This document shows, piece after piece, positions 54,616-63,953 of a stretch of DNA of 64,000 nucleotides. This DNA is from an uncultured Alphaproteobacteria bacterium (GTDB lineage: Bacteria > Pseudomonadota > Alphaproteobacteria > MPNO01 > UBA2964), in assembly GCA_951812775.1 (NCBI GenBank), contig OX638326.1, positions 2,615,391-2,679,390 of the forward strand. The letters are read 5' to 3'. The translations under genes and the position numbers were made by a program. A model generated the notes under the pieces. The model was not told the DNA's origin, did no database searches, and saw only the letters and a list, made by a program, of their open reading frames with translations. The number at the start of each line of letters is the position of its first letter. Positions within the stretch are counted from its first letter, which is position 1.

Positions 54616-55313
54616 CTGACCAGCAATTGAATGCCATCGCTATCATCCCCGCACGAGGCGGATCAAAGGGAATACCAAACAAAAATTTAGTCCCTTTTGC
54701 TGGTCGCCCATTGTTGGGGTGGAGCATTTTTCACGCGCTTTCTAGCCCTCAGATAGAGAACGTCTTTGTGACATCCGATGACGGCAAGATTCTAAACTTC
54801 ACCGAATCTGTGGGCGCTTCGCCGATTCGACGCCCCGCAGAACTTTCGGGAGACGAATCAAGTTCCGAATCAGCTTTAATACACGCAATTGATCAATTGT
54901 CTTCAGATCCAGAAATTGTTGTATTTCTTCAAGCAACGTCGCCATTGCGCAAGACCGACGATGTGGAGAATGCGTTGCAAACCTTTGCTAATACCGAAGC
55001 AGACTCATTGTTTTCGGGTGCTCGCCTCGATGACTTTAATGTTTGGGGCAACAAAGAAGGCCGTTTTGAAAGCCTCAACTATGACTTCAAAAGTCGCCAA
55101 ACGCGTCAAAACCGTCGTATCGACAGCTGGGTGGAAGACGGATCAATTTATATTTTTCGTCCACAAATTCTCAGAGAGAACAACAACAGGTTGGGGGGAA
55201 AAATCGCAATTTATGAAACGGAGACATGGCAATCGTTTGAAATTGATGAACCGGACGACCTAACTTTATGCGAGATATTATTTAAGCATTATTTGGAAGA
55301 TTGTGTTCAGTAA
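54612..55313 (+). CDS. CMP-nonulosonate synthetase (NeuA/LegF-like)
   Basis: This 233-residue cytidylyltransferase has AIIPARGGSKGIPNKNLVPF, RPLLGWSIFHAL, VFVTSDDGKIL, VVFLQATSPLRKTDDVENAL, and a C-terminal WVEDGSIYIFRPQILRENNN. These are the CMP-acylneuraminate synthetase signatures. It is the second such enzyme in the operon (the SpsF-like protein is the first) and lies at the end of the second nonulosonate module, so it should activate that module's product. TTG start, overlapping the AAC(3)-like stop (TTGA). Confidence 0.9.
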   Translation: MTDQQLNAIAIIPARGGSKGIPNKNLVPFAGRPLLGWSIFHALSSPQIENVFVTSDDGKILNFTESVGASPIRRPAELSGDESSSESALIHAIDQLSSDPEIVVFLQATSPLRKTDDVENALQTFANTEADSLFSGARLDDFNVWGNKEGRFESLNYDFKSRQTRQNRRIDSWVEDGSIYIFRPQILRENNNRLGGKIAIYETETWQSFEIDEPDDLTLCEILFKHYLEDCVQ

Positions 55314-56747
55314 ATGAAACTTGGTTGCCGGAAAATATGTCTCGCCGTTAATAACGGATTTTCTATCCGTTACCTCCTGCAATCGGATGTTTTGCCGCGT
55401 CTTTTAGATCAGGGGCATCAAATTACAGTAATCGCTCATAAGGAGGAGACGGAGCACATTAGATCCATCGTTCCCGAAGCAGTAAATATTGTCGTGGCAC
55501 CACCCCCCAATAAAGCCAGTCGGTTGCAACGATATTCGGGAACCCTCCGATTTTATCTGCGGGGAGAATATGTAACGACTCCGGAAGAAATATTTCGGCG
55601 GATGCTTGCTGAAACAAAATCAAGATGGGGACGGTTTGTATTAAGGGCTATCAAAAGCCTTAGTGTGGTTTTACGCCTTGGTCGCTGTTGTCGCCGGTCC
55701 ATTCCAGCCATTGAAAAGGCCGTCAACCGAACACGCGCTTTCGAGAAAGTTATTGAACAAACTGGTTGCGACCTAGTTGTTCTAACCAGTCATGGCATTT
55801 TTGGTTTTGATATGCATCTCGCCCATGCGTCGAAACGAAAGGGAATATCAATCGTCACCGTTATTCTCAGCTGGGACAATATAACGTCCGGCATGTATCC
55901 GGCGTACTATGCCAATAGAGTCATCGCCTGGACAAATCGAATGAAGGCGGACATATGTCGCCTATTGGATTATCGCCCAGAAGACATAAGCGTGACCGGT
56001 GTTGCCCATTTCGATATTTATCACCGTCAAGACCCCGATTTTAACAGAGAAAATTTGTTGTCGGGTTTCGGCCTCGACTCCAGCAAACGCCTCGTCGTTC
56101 TTGCAACAAAATCTCCCAATTCTTACCCTTGGAACCCCAACATAGCTGTGACATTAGCTGAAGCTATTGCCGACGGACACATTGAAAATTGTCAGCTCGT
56201 TGTACGTTTGCATCCAATACACTATCGAAAAAACGTTCAAGATGAGTTCGTTTATCAGCCGCTACTCGATCTATATGACGATCTAGAGCGCAAATACCGC
56301 TTTCTCAAAATAGACAAACCGACGATTGCTGCGCAAACCCAGCGATACGCGATGTCTAATGCAGAGATGGAAACGGTAAGTCGATTGCTGCGATCAGCCG
56401 ACGTACTGGTAAATATGTTTTCGACGATGAATATCGAGGGGGCATTATTAGACAAGCCTTTGGTCAACGTTTGTTATGAGGACACCACGCCATTGTACAA
56501 ATTTGATCCAACACCACGCTTCGACATTTTTTCCGATGCGCGAGAAAGTCATAATCAAAGAATCATTGATTCTGGTGGGACACGACTCGCCTATAGCCCT
56601 GATCAGCTAATAGAGCATGTCGTCACGTATCTAGAGGACCCGACTCTGGATGCGTACGGACGAGCAAATATCGTGGATCAGGAGGCAGGACCATTTGGGG
56701 GGCAAGCAGGTCAAATAATTGCCGACACCATTGTTACAGTACGATGA
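55314..56747 (+). CDS. GT-B-type polysaccharide transferase (CDP-glycerol/lipid-glycan-like)
   Basis: This 477-residue protein begins directly after the CMP-synthetase stop (TAAATG). It shows a GT-B pattern: an N-terminal half with SIRYLLQSDVLPRLLDQGHQ and SHGIFGFDMHLAHASKRKGI, then SWDNITSGMYPAYYANRVIAW, and a C-terminal half with VRLHPIHYRKNV and a donor-binding-type segment (SADVLVNMFSTMNIEGALLD, KPLVNVCYED). No signal peptide is visible. It resembles families that include CDP-glycerol glycerophosphotransferases and sialyl/nonulosonate transferases. Position suggests it transfers the CMP-activated sugar made by the genes just before it. The donor is not predictable from sequence alone. Confidence 0.72.
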   Translation: MKLGCRKICLAVNNGFSIRYLLQSDVLPRLLDQGHQITVIAHKEETEHIRSIVPEAVNIVVAPPPNKASRLQRYSGTLRFYLRGEYVTTPEEIFRRMLAETKSRWGRFVLRAIKSLSVVLRLGRCCRRSIPAIEKAVNRTRAFEKVIEQTGCDLVVLTSHGIFGFDMHLAHASKRKGISIVTVILSWDNITSGMYPAYYANRVIAWTNRMKADICRLLDYRPEDISVTGVAHFDIYHRQDPDFNRENLLSGFGLDSSKRLVVLATKSPNSYPWNPNIAVTLAEAIADGHIENCQLVVRLHPIHYRKNVQDEFVYQPLLDLYDDLERKYRFLKIDKPTIAAQTQRYAMSNAEMETVSRLLRSADVLVNMFSTMNIEGALLDKPLVNVCYEDTTPLYKFDPTPRFDIFSDARESHNQRIIDSGGTRLAYSPDQLIEHVVTYLEDPTLDAYGRANIVDQEAGPFGGQAGQIIADTIVTVR

Positions 56748-56809
56748 CTTCACGGATTAGCAGAGCCAATCCAATCTATCCGATTCGCACTCAGGTAAAT
56801 TCGAAGTAG

Positions 56810-57481
56810 ATGGACCGAAAGTTCAGATTACCCCGAATTTGGTCAAACGAAGAATTGCGGCGCGTCGCACCGCTGTTCTACGGCTCTGTCGTCACTGTCT
56901 CCGCCTGGGAAGACAGTGATAAACAAGGTGGAAAATATCGAGACTATTTTTGTAATGCCAAAAGCTACTCGATTACCAATTTTGGAGGCACTCGTGGTTC
57001 ATCAGGTGATACCAACGAGATAGAGCTCGATCTTTGTCAAAGCTTGCCAGAATTTCTGGTGAACAAATTCGATACTGTCTTCAACCATACGACGCTCGAA
57101 CACATTTTTGATACCCAGAAAAGTTTCAAAAACCTGTGCGCAATGACACGCGATTGCTTAATAACTGTCGTCCCGTTCGCACAGGTTGAGCATAAAACGG
57201 ACAGCTTCCAAGACTATTGGCGGTTCACACCAGATACGATGCACGAGTTATTTAATAGCAACGGGTTGGAGGTTGTTTACGAAAGTGCCAACACGCACAA
57301 GAACTCAGGCATTTATCTATTTCATATTGGAACAAGAAACCCCGACAAATGGCGCAATAAATTTCCAGACGTTGCAAGCAGGGCTCCCGTTGGTGATTGG
57401 ATTGGGCGCAACAATTTTCGATCCATATCAGCCCAACCCAAACAATTGCTTGGAAATCTTTTCCGGAAACGCTCATCGTGA
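56810..57481 (+). CDS. Class I SAM methyltransferase-like protein
   Basis: This 223-residue protein has RLPRIWSNEELRRVAPLFYG, VVTVSAWEDSDKQGGKYRDY, EIELDLCQSLPEFLVNKFDT, VFNHTTLEHIFDTQKSFKNL and TVVPFAQVEHKTDSFQDYWR. The H-T-T-L-E-H-I pattern resembles motif IV regions of SAM methyltransferases in surface-glycan clusters, though the glycine-rich motif I is degenerate (ITNFGGTRGSSG). It is likely a methyltransferase-fold protein of unproven activity. A short 21-codon frame (56744-56809) lies between it and the previous gene. It is coupled to the M14 gene by a GTGA overlap. Confidence 0.65.
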   Translation: MDRKFRLPRIWSNEELRRVAPLFYGSVVTVSAWEDSDKQGGKYRDYFCNAKSYSITNFGGTRGSSGDTNEIELDLCQSLPEFLVNKFDTVFNHTTLEHIFDTQKSFKNLCAMTRDCLITVVPFAQVEHKTDSFQDYWRFTPDTMHELFNSNGLEVVYESANTHKNSGIYLFHIGTRNPDKWRNKFPDVASRAPVGDWIGRNNFRSISAQPKQLLGNLFRKRSS

Positions 57482-58743
57482 TTCGTATAATTGACGATGT
57501 CCTTGGCACCGCAATTGGCTCTTGGACTATAGATGGCGACTGTGTTTCGATCCGCATTGGACATGAACCACCAACATGCGCCGATTGGACAACACATGAT
57601 TATAATGTCCATTTCTCTTTTGGTATCGAGAATACCGGTCAGGACACAAAGGAAATTGAAATTCAGATCGAGGGAGGGTCGTGGGACACCCTTACGCGAG
57701 AAGGACCGCTGCTCTATGCGGCCCAGCATCAAGATGGCCCTTACACGCCCGCAGAAGTTCCAGCGAGATTTGGCGCCAATTCCCAATACGCTATTAAAGT
57801 AGCGCTGACATCAGGTGAACAGTTATTTGTAGCGAACACCTATATCCGCGACCCTGAGAAAATCATGGCCGATTTGGAGGAAGCGGCCGTTTCAGCCAGC
57901 GCCAAAAAAATAATATATGGGCGCACACTGCAAGAAAGAGAACTGATTGCCTATGAAATCGGAAACGCTAAAGATCAGGAAACCATTCTGATCACCTCGG
58001 GGTTTCATCAAGCCGAGGCAGATACGTTGGCGACCGAAGCTATTCTCAAATGGTTAGGGACAGACGACAGTACGGCTCTTCGATCAAATTTTAATATCGT
58101 AATGGCACCGATGGTAAATCCGGACGGATTTGCACTTGGAACCCAGGGTGGAAATTCGGCGGCAGTAAATTTTTATTGGTGGTTTGCCCGCAACCGGCCC
58201 GACATTTGCCCGGAAGCGGTGGCGCTTTGGAAGCTAGCCTCGTCTTTAAATCCAATTGGTTACATTGATTTTCATGCCTACACCGTACAAGTCGACAAAC
58301 TTGCCGGACCGTATTTAAAACCACTCTCACATTATCGAAACAGACAAGTTCGAAAAGCGGCTCAAAGTTTGGAAAACGCGACGGCGTTGGATACTAACGT
58401 CATGCCGGTAAGGGGGTTTTCAACATACGCGCCCAATACCCTGACATCGATGCTTACAGCGGAATTTGATACGCTAACCCTGGCAAAATACCATTTACAT
58501 CTAAAAAACGGCATCGAATATTATGAAAAGCAGGGCTTAGCGGTACTCCATTTAATGACGAACGCATTGCAGAAAGCGGGGGCGGTGGGGAGTAATCGCC
58601 GTCCCGAACAAATGTTGGAGAAAATTTTTCGTACCTTGAGAATTTATTGGGCAGGGCTTGCACGACCGGTATTAGGTCATTTGCGTCGGGGAAAACTCCG
58701 AGTCCCAATGCAACGAAACATTATCGTTCAGACGAAAGAGTAA
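57478..58743 (+). CDS. M14-family zinc carboxypeptidase (CCP-like)
   Basis: The 421-residue protein has an N-terminal beta-sandwich (1 to about 125; SIRIGHEPP, HFSFGIENTGQDTKEIEI) and a C-terminal M14 peptidase with zinc ligands H177 and E180 (SGFHQAEADTLATEA), NPDG (214-217), the third ligand H266 (YIDFHAYT), and a glutamate-containing LTAEFDTLTLAKYHLH near the end. The sandwich-plus-M14 build matches cytosolic carboxypeptidase-like proteins. No signal peptide is seen. GTG start overlaps the preceding stop. In a glycan locus it may trim a peptide or amide linkage on a sugar or peptidoglycan precursor; the substrate is unknown. Confidence 0.82.
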   Translation: MIRIIDDVLGTAIGSWTIDGDCVSIRIGHEPPTCADWTTHDYNVHFSFGIENTGQDTKEIEIQIEGGSWDTLTREGPLLYAAQHQDGPYTPAEVPARFGANSQYAIKVALTSGEQLFVANTYIRDPEKIMADLEEAAVSASAKKIIYGRTLQERELIAYEIGNAKDQETILITSGFHQAEADTLATEAILKWLGTDDSTALRSNFNIVMAPMVNPDGFALGTQGGNSAAVNFYWWFARNRPDICPEAVALWKLASSLNPIGYIDFHAYTVQVDKLAGPYLKPLSHYRNRQVRKAAQSLENATALDTNVMPVRGFSTYAPNTLTSMLTAEFDTLTLAKYHLHLKNGIEYYEKQGLAVLHLMTNALQKAGAVGSNRRPEQMLEKIFRTLRIYWAGLARPVLGHLRRGKLRVPMQRNIIVQTKE

Positions 58744-58824
58744 AGTAAAATTGCGGCCAGGTTGGCTCTAACAAGCAGTGGAATCCCTTGCAGCTTTACT
58801 ACAATACATCGCGGCCATGAAATC

Positions 58825-59754
58825 ATGAAAATGAACGCATTCGGCAGAAAGATAACGATCCCGCTGCTCAAAGAGTATACCTCGAATAAACTGCGTCCGG
58901 TTTCCAGAAAAGTAAAAAGACTTCGGAAACCGGCGATGTGTATGCTGCACCCACTAGAATATTTTACCCGCCAAAGAATGCGGCGCTCTATGCAACTGTC
59001 CCCTGAAATGGTTGAAGCCGTAAATGCAGTTGAGACGTCCGGGTACTGCGCTGCAGAAAATTTTATTGATGGCAATCTATTCGAGGAATTACAGGCAGCG
59101 GCCAATGCCCACCTTCCAGAAGAAATTCCGAGTGCCACGCAACAAAACAGCAAAATTTACTGGCACCATTTAATGCAACGCGAGGACTTTGACGCAGATT
59201 CCATCTTCGTCCGTTTTGCGATGCAACAACCTGTAATTCAAATTGTGACCCAATTGTTTGGTCAAACACCGCATTTGACGATGCTGGAACTAGCACTAAC
59301 GGTCGCGGATAATGGCCCTCAAAATCCTTCAGCTTCTCAACGCTGGCATTACGACTTGGCCGACAGTAAAACCGTAAAGCTGTTTATCTATCTAACCGAC
59401 GTCAGCACAAATGATGATGGTCCCTTCTCCTACATCCCCAAATCAATTTGCCGGACGGCGGTGGTTCCGCAATTTCCTGTCCACAAATCCGATCAGGACC
59501 TTGAGAAACATCAAATTTTAAAATCCGCCAAACCGGTATATGGGCCGTCGGGGACCTCGTTTCTGATCGACACCTATAACTGCTTACATTCAGGAAGCCG
59601 ATTCGCGCCCGGTCACAAAAGACTAGCGTACATAGCGACGTTCAATAGTTTTTGCGCTTGGCGACCCTACACCAACAACATTTTCGCAAATAGGCGTCTC
59701 AGCGACCTTGAAAAACTCGTTTTCCGAAACAACGAAAAGCGTATGGAACAATGA
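58825..59754 (+). CDS. PhyH-family Fe(II)/2-oxoglutarate oxygenase
   Basis: This 309-residue protein has the iron triad H175-x-D177 (RWHYDLAD) and H255 (NCLHSGSR), in the PhyH arrangement, with KLFIYLTDVSTNDDGPFSYI before the distal histidine. Members hydroxylate small molecules, lipids or sugars. It begins with a basic N-terminus (KITIPLLKEYTSNKLRPVSR). I use the ATG at 58825 because the frame upstream to 58762 has only a TTG and no RBS. Its end overlaps the next methyltransferase gene (ATGA). Likely modifies a glycan component. Confidence 0.85.
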   Translation: MKMNAFGRKITIPLLKEYTSNKLRPVSRKVKRLRKPAMCMLHPLEYFTRQRMRRSMQLSPEMVEAVNAVETSGYCAAENFIDGNLFEELQAAANAHLPEEIPSATQQNSKIYWHHLMQREDFDADSIFVRFAMQQPVIQIVTQLFGQTPHLTMLELALTVADNGPQNPSASQRWHYDLADSKTVKLFIYLTDVSTNDDGPFSYIPKSICRTAVVPQFPVHKSDQDLEKHQILKSAKPVYGPSGTSFLIDTYNCLHSGSRFAPGHKRLAYIATFNSFCAWRPYTNNIFANRRLSDLEKLVFRNNEKRMEQ

Positions 59755-60494
59755 TTCCACTCTCAATTAAACGGTGGATCCTATTCCGTCTGCCTGCGAT
59801 CACTGGACTCAACAAGGATCGAAATACCGAATATACCGCGTTTCAGGCGGCACCTGATTCCCGTTACGACAAGTTCATAAAAAGCCAAATCAAAAGCCCG
59901 GCCAAGAAATTACTACTGGAGTGGCTGCGAAACGACGACCAACTTTCGCAAGACTCTTTCTCTATCCTCGATATCGGTTGTGGCCCCGGTGCCTTGATGC
60001 ATATGTTGCAAGAAGACCCTGAATTAAAAGGTCGGGCAAAATATACGGGCCTCGATCAGGCGAAAGGAACCATTCAGTATGGGGCCAAGGTTTATACCGA
60101 AGGTGAATTCGTACAACGCGATGTCATCACCGACGGCCTGCCTGATGAGCAATTTGATGTGATTGCCATCAACGAGGTTGTTGAACATATCTCCGGCTAC
60201 GAAGAACTGTTAGAGGCCGTCAAATCACATAACCCCAAGATTATAATCTTATGTACGTTTGCTGCGCTTCCAGAACGAAAGAAAGACCGGCGATTGTGGC
60301 GCCCCGATACCAAATGCTACATGAATTCCTATGCCTTGGAGCCCCTCCTTAATTTTTTCCACCGTGTTATTGGCGGGGAAATCCGCATGGCAAATTTTGG
60401 CAGCTACCAAACGGGCCGATATTGGTTCCCAACCAAAGCAGAAATCTTATGGTATTGTCGGCAAGGAAACCCTTATCACACGCCGGATACATAG
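59751..60494 (+). CDS. Class I SAM-dependent methyltransferase
   Basis: The 247-residue enzyme has motif I ILDIGCGPGALMH (72-84), a D-containing post-I region (YTGLDQAKGTIQY), LPDEQFDVIAINEVVEHISG and IIILCTFAALPERKK, the standard Methyltransf_11/23 order. It is coupled to the preceding oxygenase. The hydrophobic opening (PLSIKRWILFRLPAITGL) is not a clear membrane anchor. The acceptor is unknown; context suggests glycan. Confidence 0.85.
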   Translation: MIPLSIKRWILFRLPAITGLNKDRNTEYTAFQAAPDSRYDKFIKSQIKSPAKKLLLEWLRNDDQLSQDSFSILDIGCGPGALMHMLQEDPELKGRAKYTGLDQAKGTIQYGAKVYTEGEFVQRDVITDGLPDEQFDVIAINEVVEHISGYEELLEAVKSHNPKIIILCTFAALPERKKDRRLWRPDTKCYMNSYALEPLLNFFHRVIGGEIRMANFGSYQTGRYWFPTKAEILWYCRQGNPYHTPDT

Positions 60495-60556
60495 GTGCTT
60501 CTTTCACCCAATGACTTCGTGGGCTGCGACAAACATTTTGACAGTGAGTAGGCAAA

Positions 60557-61414
60557 TTGAACAGATTCGCTAGCCGCGCGATCGCCAGTTTCGAGTATCG
60601 GAAATCGGCAATGATTTCTGCTCTGTATTATTCAAACAGGTATTTTTATCAAAGATGGATGAGGACACATCGATGGAAATACGCTCAAAGAACGCTAAAA
60701 GACATAGAACCAGAACTGTATAATTCTATCCGCGAAATGATTAGCGCCGTTAAGCTCGACGCCGACGTCCCTAACGGGCGTTACTCTGATGCGCTTTTTT
60801 TATACGACCAGACTCTTCGAATAAAACCAAGGCATATTCTCGAATGCGGCGCCGGCGTAAGCTCCTTAGTATTTTCCTATGCGATGGAAAAACTATATCA
60901 ATCCTGTGATCATCAAGGGCAAATCACCAGTTTGGATGAAAGCGCTCAATATCTGGATGAACTAGTCAAACCCATAATTCCGGAAATTCTCCTTTCCAGG
61001 ATCAACTTCATCCCCTCCGATGTCGACATAAAAATATATCAGAATATTCAAACTGGATATTCCGCCCCTGGAATTTTTTACACTGCTACGTCGCAAGCTA
61101 GTTACGATTTGATTTATGTCGACGGACCTCAAGTAAGAACCGGGTTATTTGATGGGCTAGAATTTACCGGTGAATACGCTGAATTACCCGTCGGGTTAAA
61201 ACAAAAGCCGTTTGACGCTGATTGTTTAAATGTTCTGATATCTGCCACCGAAAAAGTACACATCGTTATAGATCAACGTATTGATACACGATGGAAATTG
61301 ATGAGTTTGCTCGATAAACCCTTTCAGCATTCTTATTCCTTCTCTGCCAGAAAAACTGCGATGTTCGTACCGCCGTTAGCAGCGACTAATTTGGAACGTC
61401 ATCCCATTTCGTAA
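60557..61414 (+). CDS. Probable class I methyltransferase-fold protein
   Basis: The 285-residue protein has ILECGAGVSSLVFSYAMEK (94-112) as a motif I equivalent, a long basic N-terminal region (YRKSAMISALYYSNRYFYQR) and YDLIYVDGPQVRTGLFDGLE, like the post-motif region of SAM enzymes. The fold is likely methyltransferase; the activity is unproven because the usual motif III/IV is not clear. It is preceded by a TTG start after AGTGAGTAGGCAAA, and lies in the same run of glycan genes. Confidence 0.6.
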   Translation: MNRFASRAIASFEYRKSAMISALYYSNRYFYQRWMRTHRWKYAQRTLKDIEPELYNSIREMISAVKLDADVPNGRYSDALFLYDQTLRIKPRHILECGAGVSSLVFSYAMEKLYQSCDHQGQITSLDESAQYLDELVKPIIPEILLSRINFIPSDVDIKIYQNIQTGYSAPGIFYTATSQASYDLIYVDGPQVRTGLFDGLEFTGEYAELPVGLKQKPFDADCLNVLISATEKVHIVIDQRIDTRWKLMSLLDKPFQHSYSFSARKTAMFVPPLAATNLERHPIS

Positions 61415-61513
61415 CTGAAATAAGGGACATCCCTGCCAAGTCAGGAAATATGCCGGGAATTCAAAATTTCCTTGGAGTCTCGGAAATAATGCCGAGACCG
61501 CCAACGACAATAA

Positions 61514-63094
61514 ATGCTGTTTAATTCATATATTTTCCTTTTTGTTTTTCTGCCAATTTCTGTTGCAGGCTTCTTAGTTTGCAATCGAATTTGGGGACGA
61601 CAAAGCGCACTCGTATGGATGACGTCCACCTCTTTCCTCTTTTACGGGTGGCATATACCGGAATTTGTCGTTCTGCTCGCCGCTTCGATATTGGTCAACT
61701 ATACGGCGGGGCGGGCGTTAGCGTTTGACCAACTCTCTTCTCCGAAAAAGAAATATCTTTTAGTCGCTGTTATATCTGCCAACATCGGTGTGCTTGGATA
61801 CTTCAAATACGCCAACTTTTTCTTGGAAACGATCGCGCTGTTATATGGCGGGCAGGTGACTGCGTTAAAGGTCATCCTCCCCCTCGGAATTTCATTTTTT
61901 ACATTTCAGCAAATCGCCTATTTGGTGGATTGCTACGCTGGCAAAACTGCAGGGCGAAATTTTGTCGAATACGCTTTTTTTGTAACCTTTTTCCCCCAAC
62001 TTATCGCGGGACCCATCGTCCATCACAAAGAAATTATTCCGCAGCTAATTGGATCAAATCGCTTTTCAATTTCGGCAGAAAATTTTGCGGTCGGTCTCAC
62101 GATATTTGGTATCGGCCTATTTAAGAAAGTGATCATCGCTGACACGATGGGGGCACTCGCCAATCCTGGCTTTGACTCCGCCGCCGCAGGGCAGGTGCTA
62201 AGCTTCTCGGAAGCCTGGATTACCACCACGGCATTCGGGCTCGAAATTTACTTTGATTTTTCTGCTTATTCAGATATGGTGATCGGCATCGGTCGTATGA
62301 TTAACGTCAATCTGCCAATCAATTTTAGCTCCCCCTATCAATCGACAAATATCATCGATTTCTGGCGGCGTTGGCACATTACTTTATCGCGGTTTTTGCG
62401 CGATTATTTATATATCCCGCTGGGGGGAAATAGAGTCGGCAAATTCCGCCGCTACAACAATCTAATGATTGTGATGGTCTTGGGGGGACTGTGGCACGGA
62501 GCGGGATGGACATATCTCGCATGGGGTGCGTTGCACGGGCTGTATCTAATCATCAATCACGGTTGGCGATTTATTTACACTCGATCAACCTTGCTTATAT
62601 CTGTAGCTACAAAATTGCCAAATTCGATACGAAAACTTTGTTGCTGGGGAACGACTTATGTTGCTGTTACCATCGCATGGGTTTTTTTCCGCGCAGAAAA
62701 TCTAACTGCAGTGAAAACAATGTTAGCCGCTATGGCTGGGCAAACCGGTTTTCAATTGCCCCGTGACGCTATGTTGCAGTTTGGCCATGTATGGCATTTT
62801 ATTTTCTTGTCAGGGATCCCTAACACCCAAACGATCAAGTTAGGGATGGCAACCTTTGGTGTTTTGAGCATCATCTTCATTGTCTTTTTCTGTCCGAATA
62901 CGCAGCAAATCATGGGAAAATACAACCGTGCCCTTGGTCATGAACCTGTACGCCAAAAGCTATTCGGATATATTGAAAACCGGCTTGTGTGGAAGCCGTC
63001 ATCCGCATTTGCGATCGTTTGTGCGTTGATGGTTGTCGTAAGTATTCTGCTCTTAAAATCTGATCAAAGTGAATTTATCTACTTCCAGTTTTAG
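61514..63094 (+). CDS. MBOAT-family membrane O-acyltransferase (AlgI-like)
   Basis: This 526-residue protein has about 11-12 membrane spans and the AlgI-type landmarks: MLFNSYIFLFVFLPISVAGF, LVWMTSTSFLFYGWHIPEF, GYFKYANFF, ILPLGISFFTFQQIAYLVDC, FFPQLIAGPIVHHKEI, DFWRRWHITLSRFLRDYLYI, PLGGNRVG and the conserved histidine in LGGLWHGAGWTYLAWGALHG (H328). AlgI proteins carry acetyl groups across the membrane for O-acetylation of exopolysaccharide such as alginate. Its partner, encoded next, overlaps it by 26 bases. Likely acetylates the locus glycan in the periplasm. Confidence 0.93.
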   Translation: MLFNSYIFLFVFLPISVAGFLVCNRIWGRQSALVWMTSTSFLFYGWHIPEFVVLLAASILVNYTAGRALAFDQLSSPKKKYLLVAVISANIGVLGYFKYANFFLETIALLYGGQVTALKVILPLGISFFTFQQIAYLVDCYAGKTAGRNFVEYAFFVTFFPQLIAGPIVHHKEIIPQLIGSNRFSISAENFAVGLTIFGIGLFKKVIIADTMGALANPGFDSAAAGQVLSFSEAWITTTAFGLEIYFDFSAYSDMVIGIGRMINVNLPINFSSPYQSTNIIDFWRRWHITLSRFLRDYLYIPLGGNRVGKFRRYNNLMIVMVLGGLWHGAGWTYLAWGALHGLYLIINHGWRFIYTRSTLLISVATKLPNSIRKLCCWGTTYVAVTIAWVFFRAENLTAVKTMLAAMAGQTGFQLPRDAMLQFGHVWHFIFLSGIPNTQTIKLGMATFGVLSIIFIVFFCPNTQQIMGKYNRALGHEPVRQKLFGYIENRLVWKPSSAFAIVCALMVVVSILLLKSDQSEFIYFQF

Positions 63095-63953
63095 AAAATG
63101 GGTTTGCATTTGGGGGGTTACGTTCACCGCCTTTGTTGGTTTAGCAGGCGCAACAACAGAGTGGTTGATACGCACCAAAGTCGAACCAAACGATATCTTT
63201 CTAAAACATATTGAATTTTTTCGGACATCCACACAGCAGAATGTTGCTATTGGAGATTCTATCGTTGCCCTGGGATTCACCGGACAAAAGGGATACTCAA
63301 ATATTGCTTACCCAAGTGAGACTATTGAAATTGCGGAACAAAAGCTGCGGATATATTTTTCTAGCAGAAAAATGCAGCATGTAATTTTACAGGCAGACAT
63401 CCACCAATTTTGTAAACACCGGGTCAATAGGGCGGCAAAATCGCGGACGGCTACCTACGAAAACCTTCGTTGGGTCAGAATGTTCAGCCCCGTACATCGA
63501 ACGCAATGGCTGCTTTATTGGAGAACATATTTTGGGAAAGGATACTTCAAGCCAAAGTTCGCCTTTCAACCTGACGGCGCACAAACGCTAAGTGGCACTA
63601 TAAATGGGGCAGAGGATAATCCATCGTCGGTTTGCGACCCTATCAAGAATATATACCAATCCAGAATTGCAAAATCCTATTTGGCGATCGCAAACTTCGT
63701 CAAAGCGAAAGGCGGACAACTATGCCTTGTGAGATTCCCCAAATCACATGAAAGACGCAAATTAATTCGTGCACGAGCAGGGTATAAAGCTGTCGAAATC
63801 TGGTTTCAGAAATTTGCCCGTGAGCAGAAAGTAAAATTCATCGATCTCTTGGACCTAGTTGAAAACGACGATTTATTTAATGACCACGACCACTTAAACC
63901 ATCGAGGTGCCCTTACCGTTTCACCTAAAATTAAAGATGCCTGCTCTTCATAG
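63069..63953 (+). CDS. SGNH/AlgJ-like periplasmic acetyltransferase partner
   Basis: The 294-residue protein has an N-terminal membrane anchor or signal (WVCIWGVTFTAFVGLAGA, about 11-28), a GDS-type nucleophile motif (VAIGDSIVALGF; S64) and DHDHLNHRG near the end (272-280) with the expected Asp/His pair. These are the block I and block V motifs of SGNH hydrolase-like proteins such as AlgX/AlgJ/PatB. GTG start at 63069, inside the MBOAT gene. It would act in the periplasm on acetyl groups passed by the MBOAT protein. Confidence 0.75.
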   Translation: MNLSTSSFRKWVCIWGVTFTAFVGLAGATTEWLIRTKVEPNDIFLKHIEFFRTSTQQNVAIGDSIVALGFTGQKGYSNIAYPSETIEIAEQKLRIYFSSRKMQHVILQADIHQFCKHRVNRAAKSRTATYENLRWVRMFSPVHRTQWLLYWRTYFGKGYFKPKFAFQPDGAQTLSGTINGAEDNPSSVCDPIKNIYQSRIAKSYLAIANFVKAKGGQLCLVRFPKSHERRKLIRARAGYKAVEIWFQKFAREQKVKFIDLLDLVENDDLFNDHDHLNHRGALTVSPKIKDACSS

